From Candidatus Colwellbacteria bacterium RIFCSPLOWO2_01_FULL_48_10 (GTDB lineage Bacteria; Patescibacteriota; Minisyncoccia; UBA6257; Colwellbacteraceae), in the NCBI GenBank assembly GCA_001817755.1, contig MHIY01000034.1, positions 27,900-42,384 on the forward strand: a DNA stretch of 14,485 nt, given 5' to 3'. Shown piece by piece: positions 1 to 8,300 of the stretch (position 1 is the stretch's first letter; every line of letters starts with the position of its first letter). Below the pieces are notes generated by a model. That model was not told the origin of the DNA, did no database searches, and was given only the letters and a program-made list of their open reading frames with translations. Position numbers and translations under genes: made by a program.

Positions 1-1746
1 GGTAATATAGGTCGCGTCAGTTGGAGCGCCTGAGCCGGTCGCATCGATCGTGATTGAGCCATTGCCGTTTGTTATCGAAATTCCCGTGCCCGCGGTAATC
101 GTAGCTTTAGTAAGTGTGTTGCCAGTCGAATTACCGATCAAAAGCTGACCATCAATATAAGACGTCTGGCCTGTGCCTCCCTTGTTTACCGCGATAGTGG
201 TCGCGCCCCAAGTACCACTCGTGATCGTGCCGACACCGGTGAGCGATGAACTCACGACTGTCGAGTTGAGCGTGGTTCCGGTAAGCGTTCCGGCGGCTGA
301 AGCAACAGTGATATTGCCGGTTCCGTCGAATGAAACGCCATTGATAGTTCTCGCGGTTTGCAAAGCGGTGGCCGTTCCAGCGTTGCCAGAAACCGATGTT
401 TGGTCGCCAGTATTTGTGCCGGACAAGTTGGAACCAGTTACGGTGCCACTCGCGGCCACCGAGGTCGGAGTGACTGCTCCAAGACTCAAAGTGATTGCCG
501 GAGTGGTTGTCGAGGTGGCAACGGATCCGGAAACGCCGTTAGCAGTCACAACCGAAACCGAAGTTACCGTACCGCCCGAAGAAAGTGTCTGGAAAGTCGG
601 AAGCGCTCCCGCACCGTTTGAGGTCAAAACCTGGCCAACCGTTCCAACCGCGCCACTCTGGAGAGCGCTGGTTGCAGTCGTGCCGCCAAAGATCGGCGCG
701 AAGGCGGTAAATGATGTGGCGCCAGTGCCGCCACTGGCAACGCCGACAGCTGTCCCGCCAGTGATACTTCCACCACTGATGGTAACATTGCTCAAAGTCC
801 CACCGGTGATGTTAACGTTCGAAGCATCCTGAGTAGCCATCGTGCCGAGACCGGAAATATCTGCGGTCGAGATACCGGCCCAAGCCGGTGCCGCTGAGAT
901 CGCCCCGGTTCCGATCTGAGACAAGAATTGCTTTCCAATGGTCGTGTTGCCAGGCAAGCGCACATTTCCGGTTCCATTGTTATAGACTAAATCGCCTAAA
1001 GTCGTGGTTGGTGAAAAAGCGTTAAAAGCCGCCGATGCGCTGGTCGCGCCGGTTCCACCCTGAGGAATGGAAAGCGCAGTTGTAAGGCCGGTAAGAGACG
1101 TGATGTCCGAATTGGCGCCGGACGCGGCCGCGCCGAGGTTGGTCCGCGCGCCAGCAGTGCTCGATGAACCAGTTCCACCCTGGGGAACGGTAACCGCAGT
1201 CGCATCGCTAAGAAGATTACCAGAGGCTGGCAGAGTTACCGTGCCCGATCCGGCGACTGCCGGAGCATTAATCGTTATCGCACCGCTGGTCGAACCACCC
1301 AGAAGAAATTTGCCCGAGCTGAATGTTTTTGTACCAGTTACAGTCTGAACGCCGGAGAGAAGCATGTCGCCGGTTCCCGAAACAGAAACCCACGAAAGGC
1401 CGCCCAAGCCATCGTTCTGCAAAACAGTTCCGGCTACGCCTTGAACCGCAGGAAAAGCATAAGAGGCGCCGTTCAATATCAAAGAAACGAAACTCGCCAC
1501 GCCGGAAGAAGTTATACTCCAGTTATTGTCGGTAATGGACACGTTCTGGGAGGTGGTCGAGCCTATGGCTATTGCCCCGGTCGTCGAGGTTGCGCCGATT
1601 GAAATAGCCGACGCTGTAGCGCCGGTCAGAGATAGTCCAGCATCACTGGTAACGCCTGTACCGCTTACGGTAACAACCGCTTGCGCCGCATGGACGCCAA
1701 AACCGCCGAAAAGCATCAGCACAGTTAAAACGGCCCTAATAGCCAT
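1..1746 (-). CDS. Secreted phage-tail-fibre-like repeat protein (5' part, runs off the window)
   Basis: The minus-strand frame is open without a stop from 1746 to position 1, giving 582 codons; the C-terminus lies outside. Residues 1-23 form a signal peptide (hydrophobic VLTVLMLFGGFGV, then AAQA). ATG 1746 is preferred because GAGGAAA lies 6 nt upstream; in-frame ATGs at 1758, 1764 and 1773 would extend it by up to 9 residues. Residues 46-75 carry an IG-type beta repeat (ISIGATSTTGAIAIG) like that of the protein at 10931-12715. Familiar tail-fibre repeats follow: VPQGGTGSSSTAGARTNLGA (188-207), ANSDITSLTGLTTALSI (211-227), VGQVLTSNGAGALPTFQ (370-386), AGTATALQTARTINGVSFDG (456-475) and GGTGQTSYIDGQLLIGNSTG (523-542). 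Such repeats are known from phage fibres and related metagenomic proteins. A signal peptide and surface-protein neighbours favour a cellular adhesin-like protein; that function is inferred. A trimeric fibre is possible. Confidence -1.
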   Translation of the reverse strand, partial: MAIRAVLTVLMLFGGFGVHAAQAVVTVSGTGVTSDAGLSLTGATASAISIGATSTTGAIAIGSTTSQNVSITDNNWSITSSGVASFVSLILNGASYAFPAVQGVAGTVLQNDGLGGLSWVSVSGTGDMLLSGVQTVTGTKTFSSGKFLLGGSTSGAITINAPAVAGSGTVTLPASGNLLSDATAVTVPQGGTGSSSTAGARTNLGAAASGANSDITSLTGLTTALSIPQGGTGATSASAAFNAFSPTTTLGDLVYNNGTGNVRLPGNTTIGKQFLSQIGTGAISAAPAWAGISTADISGLGTMATQDASNVNITGGTLSNVTISGGSITGGTAVGVASGGTGATSFTAFAPIFGGTTATSALQSGAVGTVGQVLTSNGAGALPTFQTLSSGGTVTSVSVVTANGVSGSVATSTTTPAITLSLGAVTPTSVAASGTVTGSNLSGTNTGDQTSVSGNAGTATALQTARTINGVSFDGTGNITVASAAGTLTGTTLNSTVVSSSLTGVGTITSGTWGATTIAVNKGGTGQTSYIDGQLLIGNSTGNTLTKATITAGTGISITNGNGSITIDATGSGAPTDATYIT

Positions 1747-1749
1747 ATA

Positions 1750-1756
1750 TTTCCTC
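1750..1756 (-). promoter_or_regulatory. Shine-Dalgarno-like site deciding the ATG 1746 start
   Basis: The minus strand reads GAGGAAATAT directly before ATG 1746, with GAGG 6 nt from the start codon. It is the clearest purine-rich ribosome-binding site in the window; the other secreted genes lack one. It favours ATG 1746 over three upstream in-frame ATGs. Confidence -1.
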
Positions 1757-1776
1757 ATATTCATTGTTATCATATT

Positions 1777-1782
1777 AGTATA
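1777..1782 (-). promoter_or_regulatory. Probable -10 box for the tail-fibre-like gene
   Basis: The minus strand reads TATACT, 5 of 6 matches to the sigma-70 -10 consensus. Transcription would begin near 1770, leaving a leader of about 24 nt before ATG 1746 that holds the GAGGAAA site. This placement rules against ATG 1773 as start. No convincing -35 box is seen at 16-18 nt, so the call is tentative. Confidence -1.
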
Positions 1783-1860
1783 ACGTTTTATTGGGTGAAT
1801 CAGTAATTAACAACGCAAATAATACCAGATTTAAGCTATCCTGTCAAGGGCATTTGCGAG

Positions 1861-1893
1861 TTCAAACAAAATCCCCCGCAATCTGCGGGGGAT
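1861..1893 (-). terminator. Rho-independent terminator of the giant surface-protein gene
   Basis: A perfect 10-bp GC-rich stem (1871-1880 with 1884-1893) closes a 3-nt loop. On the minus strand it is followed by TTTGTTTG. It lies about 70 nt past the stop codon at 1963, so it ends transcription of the giant surface protein and separates it from the tail-fibre-like gene, which has its own promoter. Confidence -1.
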
Positions 1894-1962
1894 CCTTGGA
1901 TTGAGAAACCCAAGACTACTTATTCAACTCATCAGTACGTTCGGCACACTCAGTACCAATCT

Positions 1963-4900
1963 CTATTGTCCAGAAAGTTGATTGGCCTTCGCCCTGGTCT
2001 TGGGGCCGAAGTTGCCGTAGCCAGCTTCGCCTTCATTCGCAATTCCATATTTGACTTGGAATCTCTGGATGGCTCGGGTTGTGGCTGGGCCGAAGTAGCC
2101 GGTGACTGAACCTTCGGGGTAGATGTCTACGCCCTGGGCTTTGAGGAAGTTTTGGAGAGCGGTTACGCTCGCATTCTGGCTGCCTAGAGCCAGGTCAAGC
2201 TTGAAGGTTGTGGTGGTAGTCACAGTCGTGGTTTCACCAGCCGGGGTGGTAGTAGTTGTCGTTGTCGTCACCGTTCCGGACAACTCATTCACCTTGGCTC
2301 GCGTCTTGGGACCCAGGATGCCGTACCCGACCTCTCCGGGTTTCGCGATGCCGTGCTTCTCCTGGAACTTCTGGATGGCACGCTTGGTGGCTGGGCCGAA
2401 GTAGCCGGTGACTGAGCCTTCGGGGTAGATGTCTACGCCCTGGGCTTTGAGGAAGTTTTGGAGAACCGTAACCTCATTGCCTTTGGCTCCGATGTTTAGG
2501 GCTTTGGTGAGGATGCCCTTGGGGACTTGGCCGGATTGGCCCACAGTTGTGCCTTCGATGGCTTTCCTCAGAGCATCGATCTTGGCTTGGAGTTCTGCAG
2601 CGGTCGGAGTGGTTGAGGAAGGCGGGATTACTACAGGAGTTGGCGGCGGAGTTGAGGCTGGAACGATGACAGGCGATGAAATCGAAACACCAGAACCGCT
2701 GCTTCTGCTTGTTGTTGCTCCTGATATTGCACTAGAAGATGCTGATTCGCCCGAGAGATTAAGCGAAGTAATCTTATAGTAATAGGTGGTAGAAGAGTCC
2801 AATCCAACGTTGATGTAGGTATTGGTTGATTCGCCAGAAACCGTCGGTTCATTGCCGACCCTGGTAAATGTTCCGCCAGAGGTAGCTGAACGATAAATGT
2901 CGTAGCTGGTTGCACCAGTCACCGCCGTCCACGATAGAGCGATGTAATCTCCGCCGTTGCTGGTAACTTGGAAGCCAGATGGAATTGCCGGAGCCCCACC
3001 ACTAGCCACGAGCGGAGCGAAGTCAGAGAAGTGATCTACGATCGCAGTCAATGTGTCGGCAGTAATGTCGACTGTCGTTGATAACGTATCGTAGTTATTG
3101 GTCGTTGCATTCCAAACACCGATTACTAAACTGGACTCTGCCGTACCCGTAGGAAGATCTGCTTCGGTATAAGGAATGGTTATCGTAACCGAGTCATTCA
3201 GCGTCTTGATTGGCGCACCAGACGAATCAGTAGCGCTAATTGAGACGGCGTTTTTGCTTAAGATCGTGCCAGTCGGCGGGTTAGGCAAAGAGGTGTTCGT
3301 CTGCGTTTTAATTGTTGAGGCGTTAGAGGAAGTGCCTAATGCATTTGCTGGAATGTTCATCTTGAAATTAGCACCGATGTCGGTATTAGTGAAGAAGCCA
3401 CCGGAAGTTGGGGTTATGGTTTCCTGCTTCTCGGGCCTGATCGTAAATCCGGAGATGGCAGTAAGCGTTAGAGTGTTATTAGCCGAATTTGAGCCACTTA
3501 TCGTCACGGTAATTGCTGAACTTTCGTAGCCAATACTTCCCGCACGAACTGTCCACGTTCCGTTTGATACCGGCAGACTGTAAGCGCCGGTTGAATCGGT
3601 TTGCGCGACAGCGAACCCACCATTCCCATCGGTCGCGTCAACAAAAGCATTGGAAACTCCAGCCGAATTCAGAACCACGGTACCGGTTATGGTAAGAGAT
3701 GCTGTGGTAAGTGCGATCGTTCCAGCTGAAACCGTTACGCCATTAACCGTAACCGCCCCGCCAACAGGTGACTTATATCCTGGCTTGTCAGCGCGGACTC
3801 TATAGATACCATTCGGTACAGAGATTGAGAATGCGCCGCTAGAGTTAGTCAGTCCTCCAAGGTTTATAATGTTTGTTTGTCCGGTCGGGGTTCCATTGAT
3901 CGAAACCCAAGAATTTGCTAGAGCCGTGCCGTCACCGGTTACGGTTCCTGTTACGGCAAAAGTTGCTCCAACAGATGCGGTGTAAGTGATTGTTGTATTG
4001 GCTGAATAGGCAGCAGAAGCAGTTGTACCAATCATGCCGTAAGATGGGTGACCGGCGCGCACTACATACGTACCCGCAGGGACCAAAACTGTGTAAACAG
4101 CATTTGCGCCAGACGTGGTGTATGTGCCCATGCTGTTGCCACGGCCATTTGAAGCCCTAACATCCACGAACCCTCCAGTTATCGGATTTGTGCCATCAGT
4201 TAAATTAACCGTGATTGTTATTGGCGCAGTTAGCGAACAATCTTTGCCAGTTGTGTCTGTGCTAGCCGTAACTGTAACGCCCGTGACTGGCGCGCTCTCT
4301 CCTACTCCCGGGAAATAACATGTAATAGCGTAAGTGCCGGCTGGAACTTTCAAGGCATAATTACCGCTTGCATCCGTTACAGCCATATTGCCGCCATTAG
4401 ACCCCTCAGCGCGAACCATAACACCCTGTTGAGCAACGGTGGCTTTAGTCGCCTGACCTTTAATCGTACCTGTAGCTAATGTTTGAGCAGAGAAATCCTG
4501 GCCCGTTAAGCTCGTCGTAGAAACGGTAACAGTCTTTGTCCCAAGTCGGCCAAAACCGGGAGCAAATGATTCAAGCACCCATGTGCCAGCCGAAATATAG
4601 AGGGTGTAAGCACCGTTGGCATCAGTTGGACCACCCACGAAGTTTCCAGAATCTCCTCCAACCGGCGTTGTGTCAGAAGTAGAGACTACTTTTCTGCCAC
4701 CCACACCAGCATAAGGGATTGCGTTACCAGAATCATCGGTAACTGTACCGCTTATGGTAAGCGATGATGTGCTAGCATCTAGCACGAAAGCAAGGGTTGC
4801 CGGGGTGTTGGCGCCAGATGACGGAACAGTGATTTGCTGATCTTGAGTCGGAGGCATGCCTGGCTTAAATACACCTACCAAATAGACACCAGGGGGGACG

Positions 4901-5346
4901 TTAAGAGTAAACGCTCCTTGAGTATCAGTTTGCGCACCAACACCGGCTCCAGAAGAAGTGCCGGTTGTTGAGCTTTGGCTAGGGCGGGCAAAAACCTGCG
5001 CTCCGTTTATGCCAGTACCGGCAGAATCCTTGACTGTACCAGCAATCGTCTTACCAGCCGCTACTAAAGTAAAGTTTTGGGTAAGGTTGTCCGTAACAAT
5101 CTGAACCTCAGTCGGGGGCGCCGGCATGAAAGTGAAGGTCGGCTGTGGTGGCGGTGGAGACCCCGGTTGATGGAAGCTGGCTGGTATAGATGGGCCAACT
5201 CCTACTTGATAAGTCGTATTGTTGAGAGCCGGCAATGAATATGCAACGCTACCTCCATATTCAGTGCCACTAACCGTAACGGCGGTGCTGTTTGTTGTAA
5301 CTGTCTTCTTCACAAATCCATTCTGACTTGAAGCGAAGACATCCAT
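1963..5346 (-). CDS. Giant surface protein, C-terminal part: carboxypeptidase-regulatory-like repeats, FN3, two peptidoglycan-binding domains
   Basis: This 1,127-aa frame has no signal peptide and begins in the middle of a beta domain, so ATG 5346 is not a credible true start; it continues the frame at 5310-9140. Six carboxypeptidase-regulatory-like beta repeats (typically GTVxxxxG…A.V…TDxxGxYxLxVPxGTYxV) sit at about 98-190, 196-285, 291-375, 376-460, 463-550 and 551-630. A ZU5-like region ending IVDHFSDFAPL follows (636-783), then a fibronectin type III domain (785-880; LSWTAVTGATSYDIYRS). A Pro/Ser linker, a short coiled coil (915-931) and two peptidoglycan-binding domains (about 945-1023 and 1049-1124) close the protein, the two separated by a Thr-rich linker. 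The C-terminus should hold the protein in the cell wall, with the repeats as a stalk. The stop is TAG 1963-1965. Confidence -1.
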   Translation of the reverse strand: MDVFASSQNGFVKKTVTTNSTAVTVSGTEYGGSVAYSLPALNNTTYQVGVGPSIPASFHQPGSPPPPQPTFTFMPAPPTEVQIVTDNLTQNFTLVAAGKTIAGTVKDSAGTGINGAQVFARPSQSSTTGTSSGAGVGAQTDTQGAFTLNVPPGVYLVGVFKPGMPPTQDQQITVPSSGANTPATLAFVLDASTSSLTISGTVTDDSGNAIPYAGVGGRKVVSTSDTTPVGGDSGNFVGGPTDANGAYTLYISAGTWVLESFAPGFGRLGTKTVTVSTTSLTGQDFSAQTLATGTIKGQATKATVAQQGVMVRAEGSNGGNMAVTDASGNYALKVPAGTYAITCYFPGVGESAPVTGVTVTASTDTTGKDCSLTAPITITVNLTDGTNPITGGFVDVRASNGRGNSMGTYTTSGANAVYTVLVPAGTYVVRAGHPSYGMIGTTASAAYSANTTITYTASVGATFAVTGTVTGDGTALANSWVSINGTPTGQTNIINLGGLTNSSGAFSISVPNGIYRVRADKPGYKSPVGGAVTVNGVTVSAGTIALTTASLTITGTVVLNSAGVSNAFVDATDGNGGFAVAQTDSTGAYSLPVSNGTWTVRAGSIGYESSAITVTISGSNSANNTLTLTAISGFTIRPEKQETITPTSGGFFTNTDIGANFKMNIPANALGTSSNASTIKTQTNTSLPNPPTGTILSKNAVSISATDSSGAPIKTLNDSVTITIPYTEADLPTGTAESSLVIGVWNATTNNYDTLSTTVDITADTLTAIVDHFSDFAPLVASGGAPAIPSGFQVTSNGGDYIALSWTAVTGATSYDIYRSATSGGTFTRVGNEPTVSGESTNTYINVGLDSSTTYYYKITSLNLSGESASSSAISGATTSRSSGSGVSISSPVIVPASTPPPTPVVIPPSSTTPTAAELQAKIDALRKAIEGTTVGQSGQVPKGILTKALNIGAKGNEVTVLQNFLKAQGVDIYPEGSVTGYFGPATKRAIQKFQEKHGIAKPGEVGYGILGPKTRAKVNELSGTVTTTTTTTTPAGETTTVTTTTTFKLDLALGSQNASVTALQNFLKAQGVDIYPEGSVTGYFGPATTRAIQRFQVKYGIANEGEAGYGNFGPKTRAKANQLSGQ
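2081..2464 (-). repeat. Tandem duplication of the peptidoglycan-binding module
   Basis: Positions 2081-2158 and 2387-2464 are 78-bp copies that differ at a single base and lie 306 bp (102 codons) apart. They encode the same stretch of the two domains (LQNFLKAQGVDIYPEGSVTG followed by YFGPAT). Identity at synonymous sites shows that the duplication is recent or that the copies are kept alike by recombination. Confidence -1.
2441..2541 (-). repeat. 101-bp segment shared with the gene at 9704-10825
   Basis: This segment matches 9876-9976 with only three mismatches, all clustered around 2497-2500. It encodes GQSGQVPKGILTKALNIGAK and the following GNEVTVLQNFLKAQ, the linker and first helices of the peptidoglycan-binding domain. 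The flanking domain parts diverge much more, which suggests gene conversion between the two loci. Confidence -1.
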
Positions 5347-8300
5347 TTTGGTAGCAGCAGGACCGTAATTGTGCCTGATATGAGTCGAGGAGCAGCAGTG
5401 AGGCCATATGGTTTAGAAACGTTGCCGGCAACATTGACCGGTTGGGGCATAGAATTGAAGATAAAGTTCCCTGCCGCGGCGACACTGCCCGGATCAAGAC
5501 CAAGCTGATAATCGCCATCCGCAATGCTTGTGAACTGCACCTGACCGCTTGAAGTAACGCCATTTTGTCCACCAGAAGCAGGACTAAATAGAAAAACGGT
5601 TACGTTATCCACATCGGCCTCAGAACCATTTTTAATGTTGTCATTAGCCACTCCACCACCGCCAGGATTTGCGCCATTGTCGTTAAAAACTGTTACGGTA
5701 ACAGTTCTTGTACCGGCTTGGCCCAAGAAGAAATCACCGGAAGTTAGCGTCTCTAAAATTGTTCCAGTATCATTCTTGGTTTTTATGTCTACTGTATAAC
5801 CGGAACTATTCGGAACGGTAGAGTTTTTGATGCCCTTCAAATCAAACCGCAGAAAGGTGTTCGCACCTGTGGCCGCGCCCGCAATTGGAACCGTCACCGT
5901 CCTCGCACTCACGTTCACCGCAACTGTGCCTATCGTCACCGCGCCAGCGCCAGGGCCATTGATGTCCCCGTTTGATGGGCTTTCCGTGCCAGCGGTCATT
6001 TTATTAGCGCTGGTTACGTCGAATCCTGTTGGGAAAGTAAGCACAATGGAACCGTCTACGGGAATTGTTGTTGTGACTGGCATTTCAACCATGTAATTAG
6101 AGGTTGCGCCAGCGGCTCTGGTCATCGGAGAAACGCGGATCGGAGTCATTCCCATCTGGCCTCCAGTCTGTTGTTGACCGCTTCCTGGGCCAAGCTGTCC
6201 GCCAGTTTGTGAAGAGTTAGCTACCGTACCCTGAGTAGTATTGTTAGCTGATGCCGACATACTACGGCCAGATAAGTCCTGTAAAACATTTGATGCTGTT
6301 AATTTAAATGTAACTCCGTTTTGGAGAGATAAACCGGAGATTTTAGCAGTCATCGTTGGCCCATCATAGGTAACGGCCTTACCTCCTAAAGAAATGGTTG
6401 TTCCAACCGGGCTTTCGAGCGTGTAGTTCGTAATATTGTCCGCCGCCGAAGGTCCCCCGCCGGATTTCATGCCCTCGGAAAAAGTGATGGCAACATTGAA
6501 ATTGTCCGCATTCGCGAACTGAACTGTCGGATCAACCGTATCGGCTGTGGCCGAGGTGCCAAATGTGTAAGCATAGCTTGATAAGGCATCCGCCGCTGTT
6601 ACTGCATTATCTACACCACCGTTGCCTCGGAGACCGTTTCCGGAAATATCTTTAACGGTCGTTCCGATACTACCTGTTCCGATCGTCACTCTATAGGTCT
6701 TACTTGCAATCAAGGCAGCTGTCGGGGAGAAGTGAGCAGCGCGCTGTTGAGGGTTGTATGTGATGTTTCCAGCAACATCAGTGCTGTCGGTAACATTCCG
6801 AAGAACTACATTAGTTGCCGTGAATGTACTACCATCAATATCTTCTGAAAAACCGATAGAGATGTCGCTCACCGGAAGCGCAACGCTAGACGCGTTCACT
6901 CCTGGGAAAACTCCGGTTATTGTCGGTTTTATAGTGTCAGCGGCACCGGAAGCAGTCCTGAAATAAAGCCGGAAACCCATAACAGCCGCGCCAGTCGAGG
7001 AAGTGGTAGTCGAAGCAACAGTCACGACATAATCAGTGCTTGCAGTAAGATCAGCGGTCGGATTTATAGTCAGTGTGTTGGTAGCTGAAGCATATGACAA
7101 AGCGCTACCTATCGCTGATCCGGATGGATTACCGTTAGTATTCAGGAACAATCCTACGTTCGTTGCGGAAGTGACTGACCCAGCCCCGGACTCTGACATC
7201 GCAACAGAGAACTGCAAAGAGATGTTTGCGCCTATCGGGAAGGTCTGACTGCCGGGCTGTGGCGTGGTTGTCTGAACCGAAGGAGGCGTATTGTTTGTTC
7301 CACTGTTTCCGCCGGTGGTAAAGGTTAAAGTAGATGCTGAAGCAAGCGGGTTACCGGCAGAATCCTTAACGCCAGTGCCAGTCGTCAATATGTATGTTGT
7401 GGAAGGCAAAAGATCGGCGGAGGAATTGTCAAAACGAAGACTTGTGCTATTTGCGCCAGTTGCTCCGCTAGAAACCAAGTGGAAGTTATAGACACCGTTG
7501 CTCGAAGCGTTCGCCGTTGTCTTTGCAAAAGCAATATTGCCGGCAGAAAATACAGTAGCGCTTTCAGTTACGGCGCCAGTCGCGGCTGTCGCAAGCTGTG
7601 AGATCTGTGAGCTTACAGCAAAAGTTGGAGCCGTTGCGTTGCTATCAAGCCGTAGAGTTGTGGCCGCTGTGTCGGTTGTAAAGTTCTGCGCGGCTGTGAC
7701 AAGATGCCAAGCATAAGAGTTAAGATTGTCGGCATTGGCCGTTATATTCGCAAAGAGTAAGTCGCCCACAGCAAGGTTGATGCCACTGCCTCCTGTGCCA
7801 ACAACTTGGCTTGAACTGTTTACCGCAGAGGTGTCGGTCGGAGTGATCCTAGAAACACGGGAACTCGGACTTGTCACGAAAGTTGGAGCCGCGGCGGCGC
7901 CATCAAGGCGCAAGTTAGCATCATTAACATTGTTACCTGCAGTCACCAAGTGCCAATTATATTTAACACCGGTCGGGTTCGCAGAAACGTTCGCCACCAC
8001 TATATCACCAACCACAAGAGCCGTACTCGCGCCTTGAAGTCCGGTGGCAGCAACCGTGCCGAATTTTATAAGCTGTTGGCCGCCAAATAAGTTGAAATCA
8101 TTTACAGCGAAGGTTCCTGAAGTAAGGGTGGCATTAGTAACGACCCCGACTTCGGGCGGAAACGATTGGTTCTGGAAAAAAACTACATCCCCAGTTACCG
8201 GAGTTGTGTATGAGCCCTGCGGCACTATCGGATTTGAACCCTGCATGAAATAGAAGGCCGAGGAAGTGCTGGCCGCTTTGGCAAAAGAAGAGCTCGCGGT

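Noticed and set aside
173..832. Long plus-strand reading frame (219 codons), with further long ones such as 11787-12737
   Set aside because: They are antisense to repetitive minus-strand coding sequence. Their products are Val/Pro/Ala-rich without domains, signal peptides or ribosome sites, whereas the minus strand gives recognisable repeats.
2200..2275. Short repeats suggestive of a CRISPR or microsatellite array
   Set aside because: They encode the Thr-rich linker between the two peptidoglycan-binding domains and remain in frame. There are no regular spacers, and no CRISPR array is seen anywhere in the window.
5310..5312. TGA read as glycine (alternative code known in some related phyla)
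   Set aside because: Reading through this TGA leads into a non-sensical frame, and the junction is explained by a frameshift. Other genes use TAA and TAG without internal TGA.
5310..5346. Programmed -1 frameshift between the two halves of the giant protein
   Set aside because: The offset is formally -1, but no X XXY YYZ slippery site in the upstream frame and no downstream pseudoknot are evident. A one-base deletion near 5365 restores the domain sequence better.
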